The notes under the pieces: model-generated
Told to the model about the DNA's origin: nothing
Databases searched by the model: none
Seen by the model: only the letters and a program-made list of their open reading frames with translations
Assembly: GCA_030041095.1 (NCBI GenBank)
Contig: JASHON010000196.1
Coordinates: 1 to 61,419 of the forward strand
Length of the DNA stretch: 61,419 nt
Source of the DNA: Terriglobia bacterium
GTDB taxonomy: Bacteria > Acidobacteriota > Terriglobia > UBA7540
Reading direction: 5' to 3'
Shown here: positions 1 through 8,484 of the stretch, piece after piece
Layout of the letters: each line of letters opens with the position of its first letter
Position numbering within the stretch: position 1 is the first letter of the stretch
Translations under genes and position numbers: made by a program

Positions 1-185
1 AGCCCGGTTTAATTGGACAGCACCGTGAAAAATTCCGTGCCCCTGCCGACCCGTTCCCCTCCGCCGCCGGGGGAACCTGGTTTTCAAACCAGCCTTCAGG
101 GGCGAAGTTTGTTCAATAGAATCAACAAGCGGTTTGCTGGCCCGAAGCTAATTTGGACAGCCCTGGGTTTCAAACCCGCCCCTAC
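1..185 (+). mobile_element. Terminal non-coding end of an insertion sequence
   Basis: Positions 148-185 read inward as GTAGGGGCGGGTTTGAAACC on the minus strand. The same 20 bases begin an inverted copy at 61240, just before an IS transposase start, so this is the far end of a same-family element whose transposase lies outside the window. No transposase reading frame is visible in 1-185. A shorter look-alike of the end motif (AATTGGACAGC) occurs at 10-20, and a palindromic stretch at about 75-110 resembles the same end, so two nested or tandem IS ends are possible. The chromosomal flank begins at about 186. Confidence 0.6.
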
Positions 186-260
186 TCAATTTTCAAGGCA
201 GTCAGACTTCACGCTTGTCCACAGGTAAAGATCACAATCAATTTGGAAGTGAACTGCCAC

Positions 261-1922
261 CTATTTCGCGAGCCGAACGCGCAGGATTCCCGGAAAGCGA
301 AACAGGTCTACATGCTGTTCGTCGCCATTCAGCCGGCGGCGCTCAATCCATTGCGTTCCGTGGAACGTTCCTGCATCAATCGAAAGATATTGAGGCGAGC
401 GCAAAGGACCTTCCAGCTCCCAGAAATTGAGCCGAAAGCCCGAGCCGGCAACGATGTAATCATCCGGGCCCAGTTCGATGACGATGCCACCTCCGCGCGG
501 CCGCAAATAACCCGGCTGTTGGGTCGCGGGCGGAGGCCTGAAGAAATATCGAGGCGTGAAGTTGGCCACCGCCGCAAGCGCCGGCGTCAGAAAGAGCGAG
601 CTTTGGTTATCAATGCCTTGAACGATCGAGAACAGTTTCCCTGTGTATTGATACTTCTCGATCGTGGGAAGCAGCGGCTCCAGAACCTTGTAAACCTGCG
701 CCAGGGAGTTTCCCTGCGGCGTTAATTTGCCGGCCTCAACGCCGTCGTCAATGCCGAACGGTGAAAATCCGATGCCATTGAATTCTGCCAGGTCGGCGTA
801 GGCGTATGCAGCAAAGGAAGGAGCAAAAGCGGTCTCCGGAACGAACAGCGGATTGTCTGGCCGATGAAATGCGGCCGCGGTTTCCAGCCATTCCGGCATG
901 TAAATATCCGGCGCAAGGAGGTCAATATGCGGCGCCGCAGCCTTCCAGACGTCCAGGACGTGAATCGTGGGCCCGCCGCTCGGGTATTGGCCGGCCCGCA
1001 CCACCCCCGGACCCACCAGCCAGTTGTTGCAATACATTGGAAGGGGATACGCTCCCTTGCCGGCGGCTGCAACGCCATCCACATAGCGCGCCACGGACCA
1101 GGCGCTGAACGCTTCCGGAGCCAGGCTGCCAAACACTTCCGGCCATGTTCCGCTTGTGCGGAAATGACTCTCAGACCACGCCTCATCGAGCGCAGGCATC
1201 AAGTGATCGCGATGGGCTTCGAGGTAATTCATCAAACGAGCCGGAACGGATGACTCGTAGCGCCGCGTGGCTTTTGGCGAATAGTCCCGGTCGGTTCCGT
1301 AGAGTCCGGTTTCGTTCTCCACTTGCAGCATAATGACGGTGTGTTCCGTAGAATCCACGCTTTTGATGTGCGCCATGACGGCAGCGAAAGCCGTTTCGTC
1401 CGCCTGCTCGGCTGCCTTGCAAAACGGTGAAATCACGTCGATCGGTTGTCCCACTTCATTGATGACGCGAAAATATTTGGCCGGGTCTTCTTTCAGCCAC
1501 GCGGGCGTGTAGCCCATGTTGCCGTTCTTCCACGTGCCAAACCAGAGAACAACCAGATGTAAGCCGTGCTGCCGCGCGCCTTGAATCACGGCGTCAATCG
1601 TGTCGAAATCAAAACGCCCTTGCTCGGGCTCGATCAATTCCCAGTAGATAGGAACCTCGGCAGTGTTCGCGTGCATGGCTACGAGCGAATTCCAGACGGG
1701 GATGAGATCTTTGGGATTCGACGCGCTGGAGTTGTGCGCCTGTCCTCCGAGGACAAGGTAAGGTTTGCCGTCGACGAGCAGTTGATAGTGCCCTCCGGTG
1801 TGAACGAGCTGTGGCGTCGAAGGTGAGGTTTGTGCCGCAAGTCGCGTTGGTACGTAGGAGATGCCCAGTCCTATGCCTGCAGCGAGCAGGACGCGAAAGT
1901 ATTTCCTGAATCCTCTTTTCAT
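261..1922 (-). CDS. Exported beta-galactosidase-like glycoside hydrolase (GH35/GH42-like, DUF5597 C-terminus)
   Basis: The 553-residue protein starts with a signal peptide (MKRGFRKYFRVLLAAGIGLG..., cleavage near AAQ at about 30). A TIM-barrel glycosidase domain follows. The acid/base glutamate should be in LQVENE (about 202-204) and the nucleophile in FVPETAF (E363). The last 150 residues match the DUF5597 type of C-terminal domain. GAGGAGG lies 8 nt before the ATG. The family removes terminal galactose or related sugars from plant polysaccharides, probably in the periplasm or outside. It stands alone on the minus strand between the IS end and the divergent fur-like gene. Exact substrate cannot be told from sequence. 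Confidence 0.8.
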   Translation of the reverse strand: MKRGFRKYFRVLLAAGIGLGISYVPTRLAAQTSPSTPQLVHTGGHYQLLVDGKPYLVLGGQAHNSSASNPKDLIPVWNSLVAMHANTAEVPIYWELIEPEQGRFDFDTIDAVIQGARQHGLHLVVLWFGTWKNGNMGYTPAWLKEDPAKYFRVINEVGQPIDVISPFCKAAEQADETAFAAVMAHIKSVDSTEHTVIMLQVENETGLYGTDRDYSPKATRRYESSVPARLMNYLEAHRDHLMPALDEAWSESHFRTSGTWPEVFGSLAPEAFSAWSVARYVDGVAAAGKGAYPLPMYCNNWLVGPGVVRAGQYPSGGPTIHVLDVWKAAAPHIDLLAPDIYMPEWLETAAAFHRPDNPLFVPETAFAPSFAAYAYADLAEFNGIGFSPFGIDDGVEAGKLTPQGNSLAQVYKVLEPLLPTIEKYQYTGKLFSIVQGIDNQSSLFLTPALAAVANFTPRYFFRPPPATQQPGYLRPRGGGIVIELGPDDYIVAGSGFRLNFWELEGPLRSPQYLSIDAGTFHGTQWIERRRLNGDEQHVDLFRFPGILRVRLAK

Positions 1923-2308
1923 GAATGGTTCCTCCTCAGCAAGCTTACATTATCGGAAAAGCGTCATGCAGAGAAGGCAAGAATCAACCAAGCCACGGAT
2001 TGGATTTCGGGCGGCCATTCAGAGCCTGGTGGTCTTGCCCTTCCTCGGTCCGCGTTCCTTCTTGGGCGCCTTCGCCGCGCTCGCATGCATAACCACCTCG
2101 TCACAAAGCGGCGGGAATTATAGACGCGACCTTGGCGCGCTGCAACACTGGCGAACGAGAACAAGCGCCTCTGAACCGGACGAGAGTTCGCAAGTTCAGC
2201 GCTCGCGTTTGGAGGTAAGCGCATCTTCTCCAGCTAATTTGGTCGCAAACTGTAGAGATGGTAGAGCAAGTGATTTGTTTTGAACCCATAAGTTCGGGTT
2301 AAAAATCC
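1923..2308. other. Divergent intergenic region without a gene
   Basis: About 390 bases between the minus-strand glycosidase and the plus-strand Fur-family gene. Reading frames here are short and lack protein-like composition. Near its downstream edge is an inverted repeat AACCC-N8-GGGTT (2283-2300), 8 bases upstream of the -35 box, which could be an operator. Nothing else is recognised. Confidence 0.5.
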
Positions 2309-2337
2309 TTGACACGGAACGGTGTTTTGCTTAATCT
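2309..2337 (+). promoter_or_regulatory. Sigma-70 type promoter of the Fur-family gene
   Basis: A perfect -35 box TTGACA (2309-2314) is followed after 17 bases by TAATCT (2332-2337), four of six matches to the -10 consensus. Transcription would begin near 2344, giving a leader of about 110 nt before the ATG at 2453. An AACCC-N8-GGGTT inverted repeat sits just upstream (2283-2300). Confidence 0.6.
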
Positions 2338-2452
2338 GGACCGGCCAGTACAGTTTTAAGAGTAGCGGCAGCTTCTTGCAACTTTGTCGCAGGAATGGCT
2401 GGGCGCGCTTCGGCCTGTTTCACAACAAGCGGCGGGCATTGGGGTTTTAATA

Positions 2453-3034
2453 ATGATGGAAGGCGCCGACAGACATGGTTCAGCGGTCGCAAGGAGATGC
2501 GAAGAAGTCGCATCTCCTTGCGACGCGTTAACGGTCGCCCGGCCTGATCCCGGCTTCCTGGCGCGCGAGCTTGCGGCCCACGGCGCGAGAATGACTGCTC
2601 AGCGCCGCATGCTTCTGCAGGTGATCGCGGAAAGTGAAGACCATCTGGATGCAGCGACGCTGCTGCGACGGGCGCGTGCCCGCGACGCTCAAATTCACCG
2701 CGCCACGGTCTATCGCACGCTCGATTTACTGAAGCGCTTCCGTCTTATTGATGAGCTTGACCTCATGCACCTGGAGGGCGAAAAGCACTTTTACGAAGCG
2801 CGCAATAAGTCCGAGCACTTTCATCTGGCCTGCTTGCGCTGCGGGCGCATCGTCGAGCACCGGTCGGCAACCTTCGAACAGTTGAAGAGCGAAATCTCCC
2901 GCCAGACCGGCTTTTCGGTTGATGTCATCCGTCTCGAAGTTGGGGGTGAGTGTCCAGTCTGTCGAGGTGGAAACGCCCGTGCAGACCTGGCGGCTGAACG
3001 GCAGCGGGAACCGCTGAGAGGCTTACAAAAATAA
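2453..3034 (+). CDS. Fur-family metal-responsive transcriptional regulator
   Basis: The winged-helix domain starts around FLARELAAHGARMTAQRR, a Fur-type first helix and MTxQR motif. It continues through RATVYRTLDLL (recognition helix) to a metal-binding domain with HFHLACLRCGR and CPVC, the two CxxC pairs of a structural zinc site. The start is uncertain: ATG 2453 gives 193 aa, about 45 more than a usual Fur, and a second ATG follows at 2456; a TTG at 2384 is also in frame. ATG 2591 would cut off helix 1, so the upstream ATGs are preferred. Codons 12-24 contain a perfect hairpin (2486-2524). The FTR1 iron permease follows 146 bp downstream, so iron sensing is likely, but PerR or Zur cannot be excluded. 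Confidence 0.85.
   Translation: MMEGADRHGSAVARRCEEVASPCDALTVARPDPGFLARELAAHGARMTAQRRMLLQVIAESEDHLDAATLLRRARARDAQIHRATVYRTLDLLKRFRLIDELDLMHLEGEKHFYEARNKSEHFHLACLRCGRIVEHRSATFEQLKSEISRQTGFSVDVIRLEVGGECPVCRGGNARADLAAERQREPLRGLQK
2486..2524. repeat. Perfect 17-bp inverted repeat with 5-nt loop
   Basis: The arm GTCGCAAGGAGATGCGA (2486-2502), loop AGAAG and exact reverse complement (2508-2524) form a perfect 17-bp stem. It lies inside the N-terminal extension of the Fur-family reading frame, just before the first conserved helix. Such a stem in mRNA would be very stable. It could be a translational or attenuation control element, or the scar of a short palindromic insertion that lengthened the N-terminus. 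There is no T-run after it. Confidence 0.75.
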
Positions 3035-3150
3035 AGGGCTTCCCACGGCGTCTCTTTTGGCGAAGGAACCGTGCAGAAGCCCAAGACCGGCAACCCGAAG
3101 GCTGGCGACTCACCCGCAGTATAGGGCAAACCTGCCTCGGTTTCAAGGGA
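3027..3150 (-). ncRNA. Candidate structured small RNA with its own terminator
   Basis: Read on the minus strand, this stretch holds three ordered stems. They are CGGTT...AACCG near 3138-3153, a CAGCC-TTCG-GGTTG hairpin (3104-3091, the classic cUUCGg tetraloop), and GGGCTTC/CACGG...CCGTG/GAAGCCC (3082-3036). The last is followed directly by TTTATTTTTG (3035-3026), which fits an intrinsic terminator. A perfect TTGACA lies upstream on that strand (3187-3182), but I see no good -10 box. The tetraloop and T-run make sense only on the minus strand. It is not a protein gene; acidobacterial RNA families (Acido-1) or 6S RNA are possible, but I cannot confirm either. Boundaries are approximate. Confidence 0.4.
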
Positions 3151-3180
3151 ACCGTTTAAGACGTTGTGTAGCGGAGTTTA

Positions 3181-4218
3181 ATGTCAACGCATCGCGTATC
3201 CCCGGCGGCCATAAACATGGAGCCGCAAAAGGAATTGCGCCTCGCGCCTGCGCGGTGGAGCGCGGTCTCCTGGGCTGCGCTTGCCTTCGCCGTGCTCGTC
3301 GTGGTCGGAGCGCTCGCTTGGCAGGCCATCAGCGCGGCCGGGCAGCCCAATCCTCTGGCACCCCACACACCATTTCCCGCAGCGACGCTCGATATCGCCA
3401 TTCTGGTGTTTCGTGAGGGCCTCGAATGCGTTCTTGTACTCGCCGCCATCACCGCGAGCATGGACGGATCGAGCCGGCCCTATCGGCGGTCGATCGTGGC
3501 CGGAGCTGTGATCGCCTTTGGCGCTACCTTCCTCACTTGGCGAGCGGCCATCGGCGTGATCGACGATCTGGCGCGGCACGTTGGGGCGCTCGACGTCCAG
3601 GCAGGCACAGGGTTGCTCGCTGTTCTCGTTCTGATCATTGTGATGAACTGGTTCTTTCACAAGATGTATTGGACAGGCTGGATATCGCTGCACAACAGGC
3701 GGAAACGCGACTTGCTGGAGAGCGCGCGGGAGGATGGAAGGCGACGAATGCGGCTTTTGCTCGGCTTCGGCTTGCTCGGATTCACTTCGCTCTATCGGGA
3801 AGGCTTCGAAGTGGTACTTTTCCTCCAGGGCTTTCGGCTGAAACTCGGCAGCCGGCCCATCGACTACGGCGTGCTTCTGGGTCTGCTTCTTGCCGGGATC
3901 GTGGCGCTGATCACGTTCGTCGCTCACCGGCGCTTGCCGTATCGGCGAATGTTGGTGATGACGGGTGTCTTGCTGGGGGTGGTGCTGCTGGTGATGGTAG
4001 GTGAACAGGCCCAGGAAATGCAGCTAGCCCACTGGCTGCCGGTTACTCCCATTCCCTGGCTTGCCCGCTTGATCCCGGGCTGGATGGGCCTTTGGTTTTC
4101 CGTCTTCCCGAGTGTGGAGACGTTGGTTGCGCAGGCGCTGGCCGCTCTCCTGGTGCTTGGCTGCTATTTCGCCGCGCGTTTGAGTTTCGGCCGCCGCATT
4201 CGGATCCCAGAATCTTAA
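3181..4218 (+). CDS. FTR1 family iron permease
   Basis: A 345-residue polytopic membrane protein with about seven hydrophobic segments. It carries two copies of the FTR1 iron-binding REGxE motif: REGLE at 78-82 and REGFE at 206-210. In this family these glutamates carry iron across the membrane, as in yeast Ftr1p and bacterial EfeU. No EfeO or EfeB partner is adjacent. ATG 3181 has a weak GCGGAG site; an in-frame ATG at 3217 is an alternative. It sits 146 bp after the Fur-family gene on the same strand, which suggests iron-regulated expression. Confidence 0.85.
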   Translation: MSTHRVSPAAINMEPQKELRLAPARWSAVSWAALAFAVLVVVGALAWQAISAAGQPNPLAPHTPFPAATLDIAILVFREGLECVLVLAAITASMDGSSRPYRRSIVAGAVIAFGATFLTWRAAIGVIDDLARHVGALDVQAGTGLLAVLVLIIVMNWFFHKMYWTGWISLHNRRKRDLLESAREDGRRRMRLLLGFGLLGFTSLYREGFEVVLFLQGFRLKLGSRPIDYGVLLGLLLAGIVALITFVAHRRLPYRRMLVMTGVLLGVVLLVMVGEQAQEMQLAHWLPVTPIPWLARLIPGWMGLWFSVFPSVETLVAQALAALLVLGCYFAARLSFGRRIRIPES

Positions 4219-4428
4219 GATATTTCCATCGAGTCTCACCACCGCGAAAGGCCACCTGAACTACAATTGAAGCAAGAAATCAGCCGGCGCCGGTTGCAAT
4301 ACGACGGCTGATCCGGCATCAGCAAGCATCAGCATCCCCGTCGTTACGGAAAATTTTCGTATGCCCGCTGCCCGGGCCCCGGTAAAATGGCTTGCGGGAT
4401 TTGTTACCCTCAACCTACGGAGGCCTCC

Positions 4429-6207
4429 ATGCGTCTGCGCCACCTCGGTCGAACGATGTTGTGTTGCGTTGTTGGTTTCGTCTTGGTCAACTCCGTGTCG
4501 AGCTCATTGAACGCTGCAAAGACAACCAAGAGCCCCTCGTGCCCGAGCGATAATACCGGGCTAACCCTGCCCCCAGGTTTTTGCGCGACTGTGTTTGCTG
4601 ATGGCATCGGCCATGCTCGTCATCTGGTGGTTGCGCCGAACGGGGTGGTTTACGTCAACACGTGGTCGGGCCGGTATTATGGCAATCAGCCTCCCCATCC
4701 AGGCGGATTCCTCGTAGCCCTCAAGGACACGACCGGCTCTGGAAGAGCCGACGTGATTGAGCGATTCGGCGAAACCGCTCAGCAAGGCGGCGCCGGAGGC
4801 ACGGGCATCGGTTTGTATAGGAATTGGCTTTACGCGGAGGCCAAAGATCGAATTGTGCGATACGCGCTCACTGCCGGCTCCATCGTGCCGCGCGGACCTG
4901 CCCAAACGGTCGTTTCGGGTCTTCCCTTGACCGGCGATCATCCGATGCATCCGTTCATAATCGATAACTCAGGATGGATGTATGTAGACTTGGCTACTCC
5001 AACCAACTCGTGCCAGTTTCAAAACCGCCAGCCTGAATCGCCCGGTCGAAACCCGTGCAGTGAACTTCGAACCCGAGGTGGCATCTGGCGCTATAACGCG
5101 AATAAATTGAACCAGCAATTTTCACCGGCGGCGCGCTACGCTACCGGGATACGCAATGCGGAAGGTTTTGGCATCGATGCCGCCGGCCGGTTATTCGTCA
5201 CGCAGCAAGGGCGAGACCAACTGCATACGAATTGGCCCAACCTCTACAAGGATCCCACTGAGGAAGCAACGCAACCTGCCGAAGAGTTGTTGCTTGTGAA
5301 GCCGGGAGGAGATTATGGCTGGCCCGAATGCTATTACGACGCCGTGCAGCGGAAGCTGGTGCTCGCGCCCGAGTACGGTGGCGACGGAGGGAAACGTGTC
5401 GGTGTTTGCGCGAACAAGCTTGCTCCAGTGGCTGCCTTTCCTGCCCACTGGGCGCCGAACGGTATGGCGCTTTACAACAGAAAACAGTTCCCACCACGCT
5501 ATCGTGGTGGTGTCTTCATCGCCTTTCACGGCTCGTGGGATCGCGCGCCTTACCCGCAAGGCGGGTATAACATCGTCTTCCAGGCGCTTCGTGGAAACCG
5601 CGCATCGGGCGGTTGCGAGGTATTTGCCGACGGCTTCGCGGGACCAGACAAGACTCCGGGCGGAGCTTTGCATCGTCCTTCCGGCGCCGCCGTCGGTCCA
5701 CGTGGGTCGCTTTACGTTTCCGATGATGTCCACGGCACGATCTTCCGGATTGTCTACAGGGGCGGCGCCGAAGACGCCAATGTCGCCGGTACCCCTTGTC
5801 CGCCGCCAACGGCTCCGGCTGGGCCAGTTGTAGAAGCTGCCATCCGGCCGCCGGAAGGAACGCACGCAAACGCCGGTGCGACTGAAACCAGAATGCTTCC
5901 TGTTCCCCCCGGCGCCACCCGGGCGATGGTTGCCCTGGGTGACCGCATTTATCACGGCCACGTGGGCGGAGCCACGTGTACGGGTTGCCACGGCCAGAAT
6001 GGTGCAGGCTCGCTTTTGGGTCCCAACCTTACCGCTAAAACGTACCTGTGGAGCGACCGAAGCTATGCCGGAATCATGAGGACAATCCGGGAAGGAGTGC
6101 CGCACCCTAAAAAATATCGCAGCCCGATGCCGCCCATGGGCGGAGCGCAACTCACTCCACAGCAACTCCGGGCGCTGGCCGCATTTGTCTGGGCCCTGAG
6201 CCATTGA
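4429..6207 (+). CDS. PQQ-type sugar dehydrogenase (sorbosone dehydrogenase-like) with C-terminal cytochrome c
   Basis: ATG 4429 is chosen because ACGGAGG lies 5 nt upstream and it opens a signal peptide; the frame itself runs further upstream. The first 430 residues form a six-bladed propeller of the L-sorbosone / soluble glucose dehydrogenase type (GGTGIGLYRNWLYAEAKDRI, ATGIRNAEGFGID, PSGAAVGPRGSLYVSDD). After a proline-rich linker comes a class I cytochrome c: CTGCH at 517-521 and candidate axial methionines in SPMPPMGG (567 or 570). The enzyme would oxidise sugars or aldoses in the periplasm and pass electrons internally to heme. PQQ use is inferred from the family. The next gene is convergent. 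Confidence 0.82.
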   Translation: MRLRHLGRTMLCCVVGFVLVNSVSSSLNAAKTTKSPSCPSDNTGLTLPPGFCATVFADGIGHARHLVVAPNGVVYVNTWSGRYYGNQPPHPGGFLVALKDTTGSGRADVIERFGETAQQGGAGGTGIGLYRNWLYAEAKDRIVRYALTAGSIVPRGPAQTVVSGLPLTGDHPMHPFIIDNSGWMYVDLATPTNSCQFQNRQPESPGRNPCSELRTRGGIWRYNANKLNQQFSPAARYATGIRNAEGFGIDAAGRLFVTQQGRDQLHTNWPNLYKDPTEEATQPAEELLLVKPGGDYGWPECYYDAVQRKLVLAPEYGGDGGKRVGVCANKLAPVAAFPAHWAPNGMALYNRKQFPPRYRGGVFIAFHGSWDRAPYPQGGYNIVFQALRGNRASGGCEVFADGFAGPDKTPGGALHRPSGAAVGPRGSLYVSDDVHGTIFRIVYRGGAEDANVAGTPCPPPTAPAGPVVEAAIRPPEGTHANAGATETRMLPVPPGATRAMVALGDRIYHGHVGGATCTGCHGQNGAGSLLGPNLTAKTYLWSDRSYAGIMRTIREGVPHPKKYRSPMPPMGGAQLTPQQLRALAAFVWALSH

Positions 6208-6281
6208 TCGGCGTCAAAGAGCGGCGCAAGTGGGATAGACGCTTGGGCGGGTCACTGCGTTTTCGGAGCTGGAGCGCGCTG

Positions 6282-7271
6282 CTAACGACAAATATGAATG
6301 CCGTGCTGCAACGTCCCGCAGTAGAGCAGGCCCCAATGGCCTGCGATGTTGGCGTAGCCGAATACGTCAGTTTCCTCCATCCCCGTGCTGGAAACGGTGA
6401 AGATGTCCGGGTAACGTGATCCCTTGCGGCGTCGCACATAAAACCCCCAGCCGGCGCCCCTGAACCCGTCGCGAACCCTCCCGGCATCGTCAACCACCCA
6501 CCAGATATCACAGCCTCCGTTGCCGCAGAGGCTGTACCCGGTGCCAGGGCTAGGGACGTTGTCGATGATCATGTAGACTCGAGAGGCAGGGGCTCCGGTC
6601 GGTATCTCAACCATCTTTGCGGGCAGTCCGTTCTTCATGCCTTTGAATGCTCCTTGCTTTGCCCAGAGGGAGTACATCGAACCCTTTTGCATCTGCGAAA
6701 GGAGCCATTTGCGAATCTCGGGCGGTCCGTCAGCCACCGGAGTTGCGGTTAGGAACGCGTGTTCGGGGCTGTTGACGAAGCTCTCGAACGTGACCTTCGG
6801 AGGAGGAGCAGGACGGAAGACGCTATGCTGGCCTGGCAGCTCAAAGGCGATATCCTCGGAAGTTCGCACCGCGACAGGGCGCCCGTCTTCCAAAAACGGC
6901 CGGTAGGCGTACTTGGCCGCGGCAGTCATTGCCGCTTTCCAGAGGCAAGCCCACCCTGTCAGGTTCGGACCTATCGAGTCTACGTGCCCGTCCGGAGAGA
7001 TCACCACGCCGACGCGCACGACCCCTTGAATTCCCGCTGCCTTCGCGAATGCCGGATATATCGGCGTAACTTTCTTGATCAGATGAGTGGCCGCGACTTG
7101 CGGCGGAAGGATAATCCATCGCTGCGCGAGCTGGATCCTCTGCTTTTGCTGAGCTGCGACCCACGGTGGAGCGAGCAGCATAAAGGAGAGAGCAGCCACC
7201 AGCCGGAGCCTACGTGATTTTCCCCTCGCTGCCATTGGCCTGAGTATAGCGGGCGCCGGTTGCGTGCTCAA
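6282..7271 (-). CDS. Exported TonB C-terminal domain protein with unknown C-terminal half
   Basis: An N-terminal hydrophobic signal (about 21-41, ending VAAQQ) is followed by a TonB C-terminal fold at about 62-145 (LIKKVTPIYPAFAKAAGIQG, VRVGVVISPDGHV, AYRPFLEDGRPV). The last 180 residues, rich in Trp, Gly and Cys (GYSLCGNGGCDIWWVVDD, HWGLLYCGTLQHGIHICR), match nothing I recognise. There is no proline-rich periplasm-spanning stretch, so it may not be a classic energy transducer for an outer-membrane receptor. ATG at M13 or M14 is an alternative start. Confidence 0.65.
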   Translation of the reverse strand: MSTQPAPAILRPMAARGKSRRLRLVAALSFMLLAPPWVAAQQKQRIQLAQRWIILPPQVAATHLIKKVTPIYPAFAKAAGIQGVVRVGVVISPDGHVDSIGPNLTGWACLWKAAMTAAAKYAYRPFLEDGRPVAVRTSEDIAFELPGQHSVFRPAPPPKVTFESFVNSPEHAFLTATPVADGPPEIRKWLLSQMQKGSMYSLWAKQGAFKGMKNGLPAKMVEIPTGAPASRVYMIIDNVPSPGTGYSLCGNGGCDIWWVVDDAGRVRDGFRGAGWGFYVRRRKGSRYPDIFTVSSTGMEETDVFGYANIAGHWGLLYCGTLQHGIHICR

Positions 7272-7400
7272 GAGCGGGGTTATTCGCGGACAGGAACGCG
7301 CGGCCTGAAAAGCGTCGAAATCATCGACTGCGGTCTATGTCATTAACTGTGACATTTTTATGCCAAGTATTCGGGCACCTATGTCACGAATCCCGGCAAC

Positions 7401-7949
7401 CTATACCGGAACACCAGGACTGGGTTTACGACGGTGAGCAGCGCCGGAGGACAAGCGTGCCAGCGCAATTGTTTTTGCGGTGTCCGGGCCGGGTTCGCTT
7501 CGGAATTCCAAATGGTCCAGCCATTTGATGCTCATGAAACAATCTCCCCCAGGAACGATTAGGCGAACGGGGCCACCGTGCTCCGGAGCCAGCCAATCTC
7601 CGTCTAAGCGGAGAGCCAGCAACACTCGCTTCGCCGGTTCTACGGGCAGCGAAATACTGAAGTCTCCCGCGCTCGCCTGCACGTGTAGGGCATCAGGATG
7701 CGGTCTCGCGAGCAAGAAGACGGCTTCGAGAAGGACTCCACTCCACCTGAGGTTAGGAACGCTCCAACCCTCCCGACACGTAAAATCGTCGATCAGCTCT
7801 TCCTGCGGTAACGATTTCAAATCAGCCAGTGTCAGCGCGAGGCACTTTTCGACCAAGCCGTCGATGCGGACCACGTGGTTTTCGAGAGCCTTGGCGTCCG
7901 GCTGGTGGTGCACTGGCAGCTTGTCCCGAACTTCCACTTTCCGTGGCAT
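7401..7949 (-). CDS. Molybdopterin-binding oxidoreductase (sulfite oxidase/YedY-like domain)
   Basis: The 182-residue protein is a single oxidoreductase molybdopterin-binding domain. The Mo-ligand cysteine is C58 in DDFTCREGWSVPNLRWSGV, and other family signatures are WLAPEHGGPVRLIVPGG and SIKWLDHLEF. It lacks the signal peptide and C-terminal dimerisation domain of sulfite oxidases, so it resembles compact, probably cytoplasmic members. No MsrQ-like membrane partner is adjacent. The substrate is unknown. Confidence 0.78.
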   Translation of the reverse strand: MPRKVEVRDKLPVHHQPDAKALENHVVRIDGLVEKCLALTLADLKSLPQEELIDDFTCREGWSVPNLRWSGVLLEAVFLLARPHPDALHVQASAGDFSISLPVEPAKRVLLALRLDGDWLAPEHGGPVRLIVPGGDCFMSIKWLDHLEFRSEPGPDTAKTIALARLSSGAAHRRKPSPGVPV

Positions 7950-8484
7950 GTCAGTGCCTTTCTTGTATCGTTAAGCCGGAGAGTTCTCCGTCAGGAAAGC
8001 GCGTGTCAGCCTGCCACACCTGTTTCGGGTGCAAATCGATGTGTCAATGCACTGTTCCAGCTCTGGGCCGCGCGTCCACGAAAAGAGAGTGCCTACCCGA
8101 AAACTGTAGCATAAACTCTTGCCCCGTTTGTGGGTAGTGAGATTGCTGATTTTCTCTTCGGCGCTTATTCCGGTTCGAGGGTTTCGGACGCCTTCTCTTA
8201 CGGAGGGATGGCGGCAGGGAGAGCCGGTCCTGCCGCTTTGCGAGACCCGCAAGACCTGAAAAACGACGCCGCATCCACCCGTCGGAGTTTAGCCAGAGGC
8301 GACACCGAAGGGCTGGGCACGCCTTAGCTTCGCTCCGGACAGGCTTTCTCCCCCTGAGAAGAAGGTGGGAGTGGGACCGGGTGAGGGGCTCGCCGCCGCG
8401 CTTTTTCGAGCAGGAATTCCCGCCAACGGCTCTCGCCAGGCCCTCACCGCGTTCTTCCGTGGCTCCGAAAGGCTGGGATGATTC
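7950..8484. other. Intergenic stretch without a recognised gene
   Basis: 535 bases between divergent genes. A small CGGAGA...TCTCCG palindrome lies at about 7977-7990. The part around 8340-8460 has the GC-rich, CTCACC-rich look of dispersed intergenic sequence. Short frames on both strands show no domain or conserved pattern. It should contain promoters for both flanking genes, but no convincing boxes were found. Confidence 0.4.

Noticed and set aside
153-725. 190-codon plus-strand frame near the left end
   Set aside because: It runs from the IS end into antisense of the glycosidase gene and encodes no transposase motif.
3184-3927. 247-codon minus-strand frame opposite the FTR1 gene
   Set aside because: Antisense to conserved membrane helices and REGLE motifs; highly charged, no motif.
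5191-6204. 337-codon minus-strand frame opposite the PQQ dehydrogenase gene
   Set aside because: Fully antisense to a conserved coding sequence with heme and propeller motifs; composition is not protein-like.
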